Source of the DNA: Chloroflexota bacterium
GTDB lineage: Bacteria > Chloroflexota > Anaerolineae > Caldilineales > Caldilineaceae
Direction: 5' to 3'
Length of the DNA stretch: 6,589 nt
Assembly (NCBI GenBank): GCA_016199425.1
Contig: JACQGT010000545.1
Coordinates: forward strand, 1-6,589
The notes beneath the pieces were generated by a model. The model was not told the DNA's origin, searched no databases, and worked only from the letters and a program-made list of their open reading frames with translations. The first letter of the stretch is position 1. Each line of letters opens with the position of its first letter. Of the stretch, positions 1 through 5,113 are shown one piece after another. A program made the translations under genes and the position numbers.

Positions 1-587
1 GGCGCGGTGAGCAGGTCCGGCGGGCCGCCCGCGGCTGTGATGGCTGCATTAATGCGGCGGATGGTCTCGTTGCAGACCCGGTTGGCCCCCGGATGGACGT
101 TGAACACCACTGCATTGCCCGCGCTGAGGATGCTGATGGCGTTGTTGAAAATCGTCGAAGTCGGGTTGGTGGAGGGGGTGATGGCCGCCACAACGCCGTA
201 GGGCGCGCGCTCGGTAAGGGTCAGCCCGTTGTCGCCGCTGACCGCCTCGGCCTGCAAAATTTCTGGGCCAGGGGTGCGGTTGGCGACGAGAAGATTCTTC
301 TGGGTTTTGTCCTCTGGCCGTCCCAGACCGGTCTCCTCCGCCGCCATTCGCCCCAACTCTGCTGCGTCGCGGCGGGCAACGCCCCGGATGGCTTCGACGA
401 TGCGCTGCCGGGTTTCCAGACTCATCCTGTCCAGGGAGAGAAAGGCGTGGCGCGCCGCACCCACGGCCCGCTCCACGTCCGGGTAGAGGCCCAGACGTTC
501 CGGCTGGGGGCCGCGGAAAGGGGCGGGGTCGGTTCGTCCGATGTGGCTGAGGTGGGGGGCGCGCTGGGCGGGTAAGGTGTTTGTCAT
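1..587 (-). CDS. CoA-acylating aldehyde dehydrogenase, EutE/PduP type (BMC signature enzyme), N-terminal 195 residues
   Basis: Enzymes of this family oxidise an aldehyde with NAD+ and coenzyme A to the acyl-CoA inside a microcompartment. The protein starts MTNTLPAQRAPHL and is open at the left window edge, so the part with the catalytic cysteine is not visible. Seen here: the ETGLGRPEDKTQKN block (residues 85-98), TPG near 105-107, SGDNGLTLTERAPYGV (117-132), the TPSTNPT loop (138-144) carrying the conserved substrate-pocket asparagine, AGNAVVFNVHPGA (156-168) and AAGGPPDL near the end. These blocks match EutE/PduP rather than generic aldehyde dehydrogenases. The short amphipathic N-terminal targeting helix usual in PduP/EutE is not evident; residues 1-35 are rich in Pro and Arg. 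The ATG lies 3 nt after the methylase stop codon with only a poor Shine-Dalgarno (GAGA next to the start), so translation may be coupled to the methylase. The aldehyde substrate cannot be told from sequence. Confidence 0.93.
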   Translation of the reverse strand, partial: MTNTLPAQRAPHLSHIGRTDPAPFRGPQPERLGLYPDVERAVGAARHAFLSLDRMSLETRQRIVEAIRGVARRDAAELGRMAAEETGLGRPEDKTQKNLLVANRTPGPEILQAEAVSGDNGLTLTERAPYGVVAAITPSTNPTSTIFNNAISILSAGNAVVFNVHPGANRVCNETIRRINAAITAAGGPPDLLTA

Positions 588-590
588 TTC

Positions 591-1502
591 TCAATAGTTT
601 GTGATGAGCAATTCGGTGATTGCGCCGCGCCGCGCCCCATTCGAATTGATATTTCTTTTGGCAAAGACTTTGCGAATGTGGAAACCGGAGAAGAGTTGCT
701 CGAAGAAATCGTCGGCCAGATTTTCATTGTGCGGATCGGAATTGCTGAGCATCAGTTTTGCCCCTTTGCCATCCAGCACCCGATAAAACTCTGCCAATCG
801 CGCCTGGGCCCCGTCGTCGAAAGGCTGCCTGGAATAGGAGTTGAAGCTGGCGCTCCTGCTGATGGGACGATAGGGAGGGTCAAAGTAGACAAACGTGCGC
901 GCATCCACATAAGGCTCACACAGTGTAAAGTCTCCGTGCAGGATGCAGGTCTTGCGCAAAACGGCGGAGAGTGCGCGCAGGTTGTCGGCGTCACAGAGCA
1001 GCGGATTCGTATATGCGCCGAAGGGGACATTGAATTCCCCCTTTGCATTTACGCGAAAAAGGCCATTAAAACAGGTGCGGTTGAGAAAGATCAGTTGCGC
1101 TGTCCGTTTGACGCTGTGCGGGCTTGGGCAAGAGAAGTCAGTTTGGGAGCGTTCTGCGTTGAATTGCGCTCGCACGGCGTAGAAGTAGCTTTTCTGTTGG
1201 GTTGGGGACATTCCCGCATAGGCCCGTTCCATCGAATCCAACGCCGCGATCACCTCCTCCACCCGCTGCCGCACGCTCTGGTAGGCGAGCGCCAATTCCT
1301 CATTGCGGTCGGCCAGATAGCTTTCAGGGATGGAATGATTCTGGGCTATGTGGAGGAAGACCGCGCCGCCGCCCAGAAAGGGTTCGATGTAGCGGTCAAT
1401 ACCGCCCTGCGCCAATTCGTCGGGCAGAGACGCGACAATCTGTGCGAGCAACTGTCTCTTGCCTCCCGCCCACTTCAGAAAGGGTTTGGCGGTCACGTTC
1501 AT
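591..1502 (-). CDS. DNA adenine methylase, Dam/D12 class, modification half of a type II R-M system
   Basis: Predicted N6-adenine methyltransferase that transfers methyl from S-adenosylmethionine to DNA; Dam-class enzymes usually act at GATC. The 303-residue product has the class landmarks in order: PFLKWAGGK (residues 7-15), the SAM-binding FLGGGAVF (42-49), the FLNRTCFNGLFRVN block (139-152), GEFNVPFG (155-162) and the catalytic DPPY (208-211); length fits the family. The frame is open upstream to 1667, but residues before MNVTAKPF overlap the endonuclease gene in another frame and have no methylase character, so the start is set at 1502. GGGAAGGA directly abuts this ATG; the GTG two codons later (1496) sits 6 nt from it, a better spacing, so the real start may be there. 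It follows the endonuclease gene after 34 nt and is followed 3 nt later by the aldehyde dehydrogenase. Its job is presumably protection against the neighbouring nuclease; specificity is inferred from class only. Confidence 0.93.
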   Translation of the reverse strand: MNVTAKPFLKWAGGKRQLLAQIVASLPDELAQGGIDRYIEPFLGGGAVFLHIAQNHSIPESYLADRNEELALAYQSVRQRVEEVIAALDSMERAYAGMSPTQQKSYFYAVRAQFNAERSQTDFSCPSPHSVKRTAQLIFLNRTCFNGLFRVNAKGEFNVPFGAYTNPLLCDADNLRALSAVLRKTCILHGDFTLCEPYVDARTFVYFDPPYRPISRSASFNSYSRQPFDDGAQARLAEFYRVLDGKGAKLMLSNSDPHNENLADDFFEQLFSGFHIRKVFAKRNINSNGARRGAITELLITNY

Positions 1503-1536
1503 TCCTTCCCATACGCCACTTCGCCAACCTTCCCGG

Positions 1537-2070
1537 TCACGCCCGGATGCCCAGAACCAGCACTGGGATGTCGATGTTTGAGATCCCTCTGTGCTCCAAA
1601 TCCCACGCAATTTGCTCAAAGGAGAGCGTGTCAGGGTGGATTGTGTCGGCCAGTTCCTGGAGTGCAAGGATCTGTATGCCGGCGTCGATCAGCCCAGCTT
1701 TATGAAAGATAATCATTTTGGCACAGATGTCGTAGACCGCAGAAGCGTATTTCCCGAATTGTACCTCGACCCCCAGCCGATTATTGACGAATTCCATTTC
1801 GCGATGCGCCGCTTGTGCAGTTGATCGGACGCTATAATCTGGCGTGTAATAGTCGGTGGTGTAGTCACATTGAATGCGAACTTTCGACTGCCAACCCAAT
1901 CGCTGAAATCCCCGATCGAATGCGTAACTCAAGGAGTCAGGATCATTCGTCTGTGATTGGACAGCGTTCACTTCTGCTATGACTTTCTCTATCTCCGCCA
2001 ACTGTGTAGCATAACGGCTTCCGATAACCTCCGCGCCACTTTTAACAGAATAGACTCCGCCGATTCTCAT
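1537..2070 (-). CDS. Type II restriction endonuclease, BglII/BstYI-like
   Basis: Predicted Mg2+-dependent restriction endonuclease of 177 residues (BglII and BstYI are a little over 200). The C-terminal half has the layout of this family: MEFVNNRLGVEVQFGKYA (residues 92-109) holds the E-x-Q metal-binding pair E102/Q104, preceded nine residues earlier by E93 at the place where BglII and BstYI have the first catalytic Asp. Then follow a hydrophobic segment, DAGIQIL (129-135), FEQ (151-153) and a closing IPVLVLGI (168-175). BglII (AGATCT) and BstYI (RGATCY) cut sites with a GATC core, which fits the adjacent Dam-type methylase. The ATG at 2070 has AGGGG about 6 nt upstream. The gene stands 39 nt after the vertex-protein gene and is visibly AT-richer than the shell genes around it, pointing to lateral acquisition. 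Family assignment is from memory of motifs; actual specificity and activity are unknown. Confidence 0.75.
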   Translation of the reverse strand: MRIGGVYSVKSGAEVIGSRYATQLAEIEKVIAEVNAVQSQTNDPDSLSYAFDRGFQRLGWQSKVRIQCDYTTDYYTPDYSVRSTAQAAHREMEFVNNRLGVEVQFGKYASAVYDICAKMIIFHKAGLIDAGIQILALQELADTIHPDTLSFEQIAWDLEHRGISNIDIPVLVLGIRA

Positions 2071-2109
2071 ACGTAGCCCCTAACCGCATCAGCAGGCGTC
2101 CTGGCATTT

Positions 2110-2400
2110 CTATTTCTTCCGATACTTCTCCACCCCGCCCACCTCCCAGGAATCCACAATCGCCATCACCACCGCGTCCACCGGGCGGTTGTGGGTAGCA
2201 GCGGTTTGGCGGGCGCTGGAGCCGCCGGCGTAGAGGACGTACTCCCCCACGCCCGCGCCCACCGCGTCCACCGCGACGACGTAATCGCTCTGTACTTGAC
2301 CCTCAACCGTCACATTTTTGAGGACGAGCAGACGGCTGCCCTCCAGATTCGCCTCCTTCTGGCTGGCGACGACTGTGCCGACGACGAGGGCGATTTTCAT
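2110..2400 (-). CDS. BMC-P pentameric vertex protein (EutN/CcmL family)
   Basis: Structural protein that forms pentamers capping the vertices of the polyhedral microcompartment shell. The 96-residue product is the normal family length and begins with MKIALVVGTVVAS, followed by EGSRLLVL (residues 20-27), the VAVDAVGAGVGEYVL core (42-56), the GSSAR turn (60-64) and the DAVVMAIVDSWEV C-terminal strand (75-87); all are typical of EutN/CcmL proteins. The ATG overlaps the stop codon of the upstream hydrolase gene (ATGA, 2397-2400) and a GAGG lies 7 nt before the start, so the two genes are translationally coupled. The EKYRKK tail is basic. This is the only vertex gene in the window. A generic OB-fold protein is unlikely given the context. 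Confidence 0.95.
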   Translation of the reverse strand: MKIALVVGTVVASQKEANLEGSRLLVLKNVTVEGQVQSDYVVAVDAVGAGVGEYVLYAGGSSARQTAATHNRPVDAVVMAIVDSWEVGGVEKYRKK

Positions 2401-3128
2401 CGGGTGGCCTCGGCTTCAAAGATCGTCTCCACCAGCCCCTGCAGCCGCGCCCCGCCACCGCTGGGGATGGGATCGCCGTGGCCGCAGACGATTGTGTCGA
2501 TGGCGTCGCCGTACTTTTTCGCCAGTTTCCACAGGGAGCGGTGGGCGTTTTCCAGGTCCGGCGTGAAGATAGGGGCCGGCGCGCCCAATTTCCCGCCCCG
2601 GTTGTGGAGCGCATCCCCGGCGATGAGGATGCGCCGTTCTGGGTGGAGCAGGGAGATGTGGCCGGGGGTGTGGCCGGGCGTGTGGACGATTGTAAAGCCT
2701 TCGGGCAGTTTGTCCCCGTCCACGTGGATGCGGTCCGGTGTCACCGCCTCGGCCCGGTACTGGGGCAAGAGGGTGATCAGCGCAAAAAGCGGGCGCAGCA
2801 GCAGACCCAACGGCGTCCTGGCCGGTTTGCGCCGCTCCGGGTGTTCCAGCAACTCTTTTTCTACCGTATGGCAGACGACTTCCGCCCCCGTCGCCCGCTT
2901 CAATGCGCGCAGGCTGCCGATGTGATCCACATCCCCGTGGGTGGCGATAATGCGCCTCACATCCGACGGTTGCAGGCCCAGTTTGCCCACCGCAGCCAGA
3001 ATTTTGTCCGCGCTGCCAGGCACGCCCGCGTCGATAATCGTCACCCCTTCTGCCCACCGCCAGAGATAGACGTGTACGTAGGAGTTCAATTCGTCCACAT
3101 CCCACAGACCGGGAACGATCTCTTGCAT
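2397..3128 (-). CDS. Metallo-beta-lactamase-fold hydrolase with HxDxDH metal motif
   Basis: Predicted soluble metal-dependent hydrolase of 243 residues. Family members cleave thioesters (glyoxalase II), lactones, phosphoesters or related bonds; the substrate cannot be read from sequence. Seen: THGDVDHIGS (residues 63-72), giving His64, Asp66, Asp68 and His69, where canonical members have HxHxDH; TPGHTPGH (150-157) with the third-site His; IAGDAL (169-174) with the bridging Asp172; and CGHGDP (215-220) with His217. Only the second His of the first motif is replaced, by Asp, so a metal site is probably kept but altered. The frame is open further upstream, but those residues lie over the pyrophosphatase gene; the ATG at 3128 has AAGGA 9 nt before it and starts 2 nt after the pyrophosphatase stop. 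It overlaps the vertex gene by 4 nt. No signal peptide is seen. Position between shell genes suggests a role tied to the compartment, perhaps acyl-CoA or toxic by-product hydrolysis (inference). Confidence 0.9.
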   Translation of the reverse strand: MQEIVPGLWDVDELNSYVHVYLWRWAEGVTIIDAGVPGSADKILAAVGKLGLQPSDVRRIIATHGDVDHIGSLRALKRATGAEVVCHTVEKELLEHPERRKPARTPLGLLLRPLFALITLLPQYRAEAVTPDRIHVDGDKLPEGFTIVHTPGHTPGHISLLHPERRILIAGDALHNRGGKLGAPAPIFTPDLENAHRSLWKLAKKYGDAIDTIVCGHGDPIPSGGGARLQGLVETIFEAEATR

Positions 3129-3130
3129 GG

Positions 3131-3673
3131 CTAAATGTCCTTGAAGCCGAAGCGCTGGCGGTAGAGTTCCTGGGAGCGGACGATCTCGGCTTTGGCCGCC
3201 TCCACCCCTTCCCAGCCCAGCACTTCCACGTGGCTCTGCTCCAAATCTTTGTAGACTTTGAAGAAGTGGCTGACTTCGCTCATAAAGTGCTGGGGGATAT
3301 CGGCGATGTCGTAATAGTCGCCGTGCAGAGGGTCGTTTTCCGGCACGGCCAGAATTTTGAAATCCTCTTCGCCCTTGTCCAACATGCGGAAGAGACCGAT
3401 GGGGCGGCAGCGCACCACACAGCCGGGAAAGGTCGGCTCCGTCACCATTACCAGCACGTCCAACGGGTCGCCGTCCCCGCAAAAGGTGCGGGGAATCAGC
3501 CCGTAGTCGCCGGGGTAGTGCAAGGACGAATAGAGCACCCGGTCCAGAAAGATGACGCCGTGCTCTTTGTGATACTCGTATTTGTTGCGGCTGCCTTTGG
3601 GGATTTCGATAATCGCGTAGATATTGTCGGGCGCGTTGGGACCGGTGCTGAGTTGACGCCAGAGATTCTCCAT
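3131..3673 (-). CDS. ppa: Inorganic pyrophosphatase, family I (soluble)
   Basis: Catalyses Mg2+-dependent hydrolysis of pyrophosphate to two phosphates, which pulls PPi-releasing reactions forward. The 180-residue length is standard for bacterial family I enzymes. Active-site elements seen in order: EIPKGSRNKYEY (residues 23-34), with the Glu and Lys found in the family; Arg45; YPGDYG (53-58); the signature DGDPLDV (67-73) with three metal-binding Asp; D99, D104 and K106 in the LDKGEEDFK segment; and FKVYKDLE (138-145) with the Tyr-Lys pair. None of the expected catalytic residues is missing. The start at 3673 is preceded by TAGGAG, which also contains the stop codon of the BMC-H gene, so initiation is linked to the end of that gene. 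It is followed after 2 nt by the hydrolase gene. A housekeeping enzyme embedded between shell genes is unusual; it may be a dedicated copy, but no targeting sequence is evident. Confidence 0.96.
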   Translation of the reverse strand: MENLWRQLSTGPNAPDNIYAIIEIPKGSRNKYEYHKEHGVIFLDRVLYSSLHYPGDYGLIPRTFCGDGDPLDVLVMVTEPTFPGCVVRCRPIGLFRMLDKGEEDFKILAVPENDPLHGDYYDIADIPQHFMSEVSHFFKVYKDLEQSHVEVLGWEGVEAAKAEIVRSQELYRQRFGFKDI

Positions 3674-3682
3674 CGGTGGCTC

Positions 3683-3976
3683 CTATTCGCCGCTGGCCGG
3701 GGCGCGGCCCAGGGGCAACACCTGGTCCACATTGTCGTGGGGGCGGGGGATGAGATGGACGCTGACCACTTCGCCCACTTTCTCCGCGCCTCGCGCGCCC
3801 GCGTCCAGCGCGGCCTTCACCGCGGCCACGTCGCCCCGGATGATGGCGGTGACAAAGCCGCCGCCGATCTTCTCGTAGCCCACCAACTCCACCCGGGCCG
3901 CCTTCACCATCGCGTCGCTGGCTTCCACCATCGCCGCAAAACCCTTCGTCTCAATCATTCCCAATGCGTCGGACAT
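3683..3976 (-). CDS. BMC-H hexameric shell protein (PduA/CcmK family)
   Basis: Forms cyclic hexamers that tile the flat facets of the microcompartment shell; the central pore lets small metabolites pass. The 97-residue product is one complete BMC domain: ALGMIETKGFAAMVEASDAM (residues 4-23), VELVGYEKIGGGFVTAII (29-46), GDVAAVKAALDAG (48-60) and VSVHLIPRPHDNVDQVLP (71-88). The pore loop reads KIGGG (36-40), with Gly where PduA has Ser, giving a small pore lining without the serine side chain. A good GAGGAG lies 7 nt before the ATG. Upstream is an AT-rich spacer with a long perfect inverted repeat that separates it from BMC-T; downstream only 9 nt separate it from the pyrophosphatase. Such proteins are the most abundant shell component, so its own strong ribosome-binding site and the upstream hairpin may raise its expression (inference). 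Confidence 0.97.
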   Translation of the reverse strand: MSDALGMIETKGFAAMVEASDAMVKAARVELVGYEKIGGGFVTAIIRGDVAAVKAALDAGARGAEKVGEVVSVHLIPRPHDNVDQVLPLGRAPASGE

Positions 3977-3990
3977 AGAAACACTCCTCG

Positions 3991-4016
3991 AATATAGTTT
4001 TTTATTGCTACTATTC
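3991..4016 (-). promoter_or_regulatory. AT-rich leader ahead of BMC-H, possible weak internal promoter
   Basis: The 26 bases just upstream of the BMC-H ribosome-binding site are strongly AT-rich in a GC-rich setting. On the minus strand they include TATATT, five of six matches to a -10 box, but no good -35 lies 16-18 nt away and the element is very close to the GAGGAG. It could be a weak internal promoter or simply an unstructured leader that keeps the start site open. Low confidence. Confidence 0.2.
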
Positions 4017-4026
4017 TTGGAGAAGG

Positions 4027-4089
4027 AAGGGATGAAGGGATGAAGGGATGATGAACAAGTCGCATCATCCCTTCATCCCTTCATCCCTT
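4027..4089. repeat. Perfect 27-bp inverted repeat built from an 8-bp tandem repeat
   Basis: The left arm 4027-4053 and right arm 4063-4089 are exact reverse complements, separated by a 9-nt loop (aacaagtcg). Each arm is itself a tandem array of the octamer gatgaagg (right arm cttcatcc), about three copies, ending in gatgatg/catcatc. A further partial unit lies at 4101-4110, inside the last codons of BMC-T. The right arm reaches the first base of the BMC-T stop codon. In RNA this would make a very stable hairpin between BMC-T and BMC-H. No T-run follows immediately, so it is not a classical terminator; a role in mRNA processing or 3'-end protection is possible. Confidence 0.95.
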
Positions 4090-4745
4090 CATCTCCCAGT
4101 CATCCCTTCAATCGCCGCCACCGCCGCCCCATACCCGGCCAGTATGTCCCGTTCCTCCCCGCCCAGATAGACCCGGCCAAAGCTGCCAAAGGCGCGCACT
4201 TCCAGAATGTTGACGTGGGCGGCTTTCTCGGCTTCGTTGGCGGCCAGCGCGGCGTAGGCGGCCGGGGTCACCTCCATCACATAGAGCGTCTGGCCGGGGA
4301 TGAGCATCTGGCCGTGGCGCATGCGGTTGATCAATTGGGTTTGCAGCCCGTCCACATTGCGGATGATCTGGCTGCTCACCAGTTCCGGTTTCAGCCTGTC
4401 TTCTTCGGCCAGACCCAGCGCGTCCAAAATGGCCTGGCCCGCGGCCCGCACGTCTGCCTGGCTGGGGCTGTGAATTTCCAGCAGGCCGTACTGCCGCTCC
4501 ACCACCTGCATACCCGGCTTCACATCCACGGCTTTGATGGCAATATCGGTCAGCCGGTTGATTTCGATGCCCGGCGCGATTTCGATCCAGAGGCTGGCGT
4601 CCCCGGCCAGGGGTAGAAAGCCCTGGGCCACTGTGCCCAAAAAGGCCGCGTGCTGGGGTTGCAGACTGTCCAGAAAGACGAAGGAGCGGAGTTCGACGGA
4701 GGTAGAGGCCATAGACGCTGTAATTCCGAGATTGTTTGTTGTCAT
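4089..4745 (-). CDS. BMC-T tandem-domain trimeric shell protein
   Basis: Two fused BMC domains that assemble as a trimer resembling a hexamer in the shell. Homology character starts at ELRSFVFLDSLQPQHAAFLG; the first domain continues through DASLWIEIAPGIEINRLTDIAIKA, VKPGMQVVERQYGLLEIHS and AGQAILDALGL, and the second contains SSQIIRNVDGLQTQLINR, ILxx-type segment MLIPGQTLYVMEVTPAAYAALAANEAEKAA and VRAFGSFGRVYLGG. This resembles the single-layer BMC-T proteins of Mycobacterium (RMM) and Haliangium loci as I remember them. From 4745 the protein has 218 residues. An in-frame ATG at 4712 gives 207 residues beginning MASTSVELRS and fits the family start better; the AT-rich codons between look more like leader. 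Neither start has a good Shine-Dalgarno. The gene is flanked on both sides by tandem-repeat hairpins, and its 3' end encodes part of the downstream repeat unit. Confidence 0.92.
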   Translation of the reverse strand: MTTNNLGITASMASTSVELRSFVFLDSLQPQHAAFLGTVAQGFLPLAGDASLWIEIAPGIEINRLTDIAIKAVDVKPGMQVVERQYGLLEIHSPSQADVRAAGQAILDALGLAEEDRLKPELVSSQIIRNVDGLQTQLINRMRHGQMLIPGQTLYVMEVTPAAYAALAANEAEKAAHVNILEVRAFGSFGRVYLGGEERDILAGYGAAVAAIEGMTGR

Positions 4746-4746
4746 A

Positions 4747-4793
4747 GAAACGTGAAGCGTGAAACGTGAGAACATCCGGCGATCTCACGTTTC
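4747..4793. repeat. Heptamer tandem repeat with inverted partner upstream of BMC-T
   Basis: Three consecutive 7-bp units (gaaacgt, gaagcgt, gaaacgt at 4747-4767) are followed by gaga. The last unit with its extension, gaaacgtgaga (4761-4771), has an exact reverse complement tctcacgtttc at 4783-4793, leaving an 11-nt loop. The hairpin sits directly upstream of the BMC-T start region in the spacer after the CPDC protein gene. The spacer 4746-4834 holds no gene that I can support. The layout mirrors the octamer hairpin downstream of BMC-T, with an unrelated unit. Confidence 0.85.
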
Positions 4794-4834
4794 GGCAAGC
4801 GAATGGAGTCTCACCATCACCCGTCGCTGTCTGT

Positions 4835-5113
4835 TCACCGCCGCCGCTTATTCACGCCCAAGTGACGTAGCCGGGAGCGGGGGTGATCGATGGCCAAGCG
4901 CAGATCGTCTACGGACAGCCCCGTGGCCGCGGCTAAAGTCATCATTGTGCCAAAGGATTCGTCGGTCAGAGTCAGGATGCACTCCCGCTCCTCGTCGCTC
5001 ACTTTGTGGCCGATGAGGATTGTCTCCGGCTCCGTCAGCAGGCGCAAGCGGCAATCCGGGCAGATCCAGCCGTGGCCGATGAGGATGAAATAGTCGCGCA
5101 CCCGCTCAACCAT
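4835..5113 (-). CDS. Hypothetical 92-residue protein with CPDC motif, BMC operon
   Basis: I do not recognise this protein. It opens MVERVRDYFILIGHGW, then has CPDCR (Cys18, Cys21) next to His14, followed by LLTEPETILIGHKVSDEE. GHGW and IGHK give two similar ILIGH segments (residues 10-14 and 32-36) flanking the Cys pair. The C-terminal half (about 48-86) is predicted helical by eye, with LAAATGLSVDDLRLAIDHPRSRLRHL resembling a small helical or HTH-like unit, and the end is very basic (NKRRR). A single CxxC plus nearby His could bind one metal or act in redox chemistry, but a full zinc site is not visible. The ATG overlaps the stop codon of the DeoC-like ORF (TGATG, 5111-5115), and GGAGG lies 10 nt upstream, so it is very likely translated. 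Coding character comes from this coupling and the absence of a competing frame. It could be a cargo adaptor or regulator; no function is claimed. Confidence 0.75.
   Translation of the reverse strand: MVERVRDYFILIGHGWICPDCRLRLLTEPETILIGHKVSDEERECILTLTDESFGTMMTLAAATGLSVDDLRLAIDHPRSRLRHLGVNKRRR

Noticed and set aside
49..594. Minus-strand 181-codon frame overlapping the aldehyde dehydrogenase
   Set aside because: Arg/Pro/Gly-rich shadow; the adjacent frame gives an unambiguous EutE/PduP protein through to the window edge.
1503..1667. 55-residue N-terminal extension of the methylase frame
   Set aside because: It overlaps the endonuclease gene in a different frame, shows no methylase similarity, and the family start PFLKWAGGK lies just after the internal ATG.
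678..1712. Long plus-strand open frame of 344 codons
   Set aside because: It is antisense to the methylase and endonuclease, with no recognisable motifs; high GC creates such frames.
591..2070. GATC avoidance in the window as a sign of an active nuclease
   Set aside because: GATC occurs many times across the window, including in the R-M genes themselves, so there is no avoidance; with a Dam-type methylase none is needed.
3129..3482. 118-residue extension of the MBL hydrolase frame
   Set aside because: It runs over the pyrophosphatase gene, whose catalytic residues are all intact, and is Arg/Gly/Pro-rich like a shadow frame.
3230..3997. Plus-strand open frame of 255 codons opposite the pyrophosphatase and BMC-H
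   Set aside because: His/Val/Ala-rich antisense composition, no domain, and both genes on the opposite strand are certain.
4027..4089. Intrinsic terminator between BMC-T and BMC-H
   Set aside because: The stem is strong but no T-run follows on either strand next to the hairpin, and downstream genes clearly belong to the same operon.
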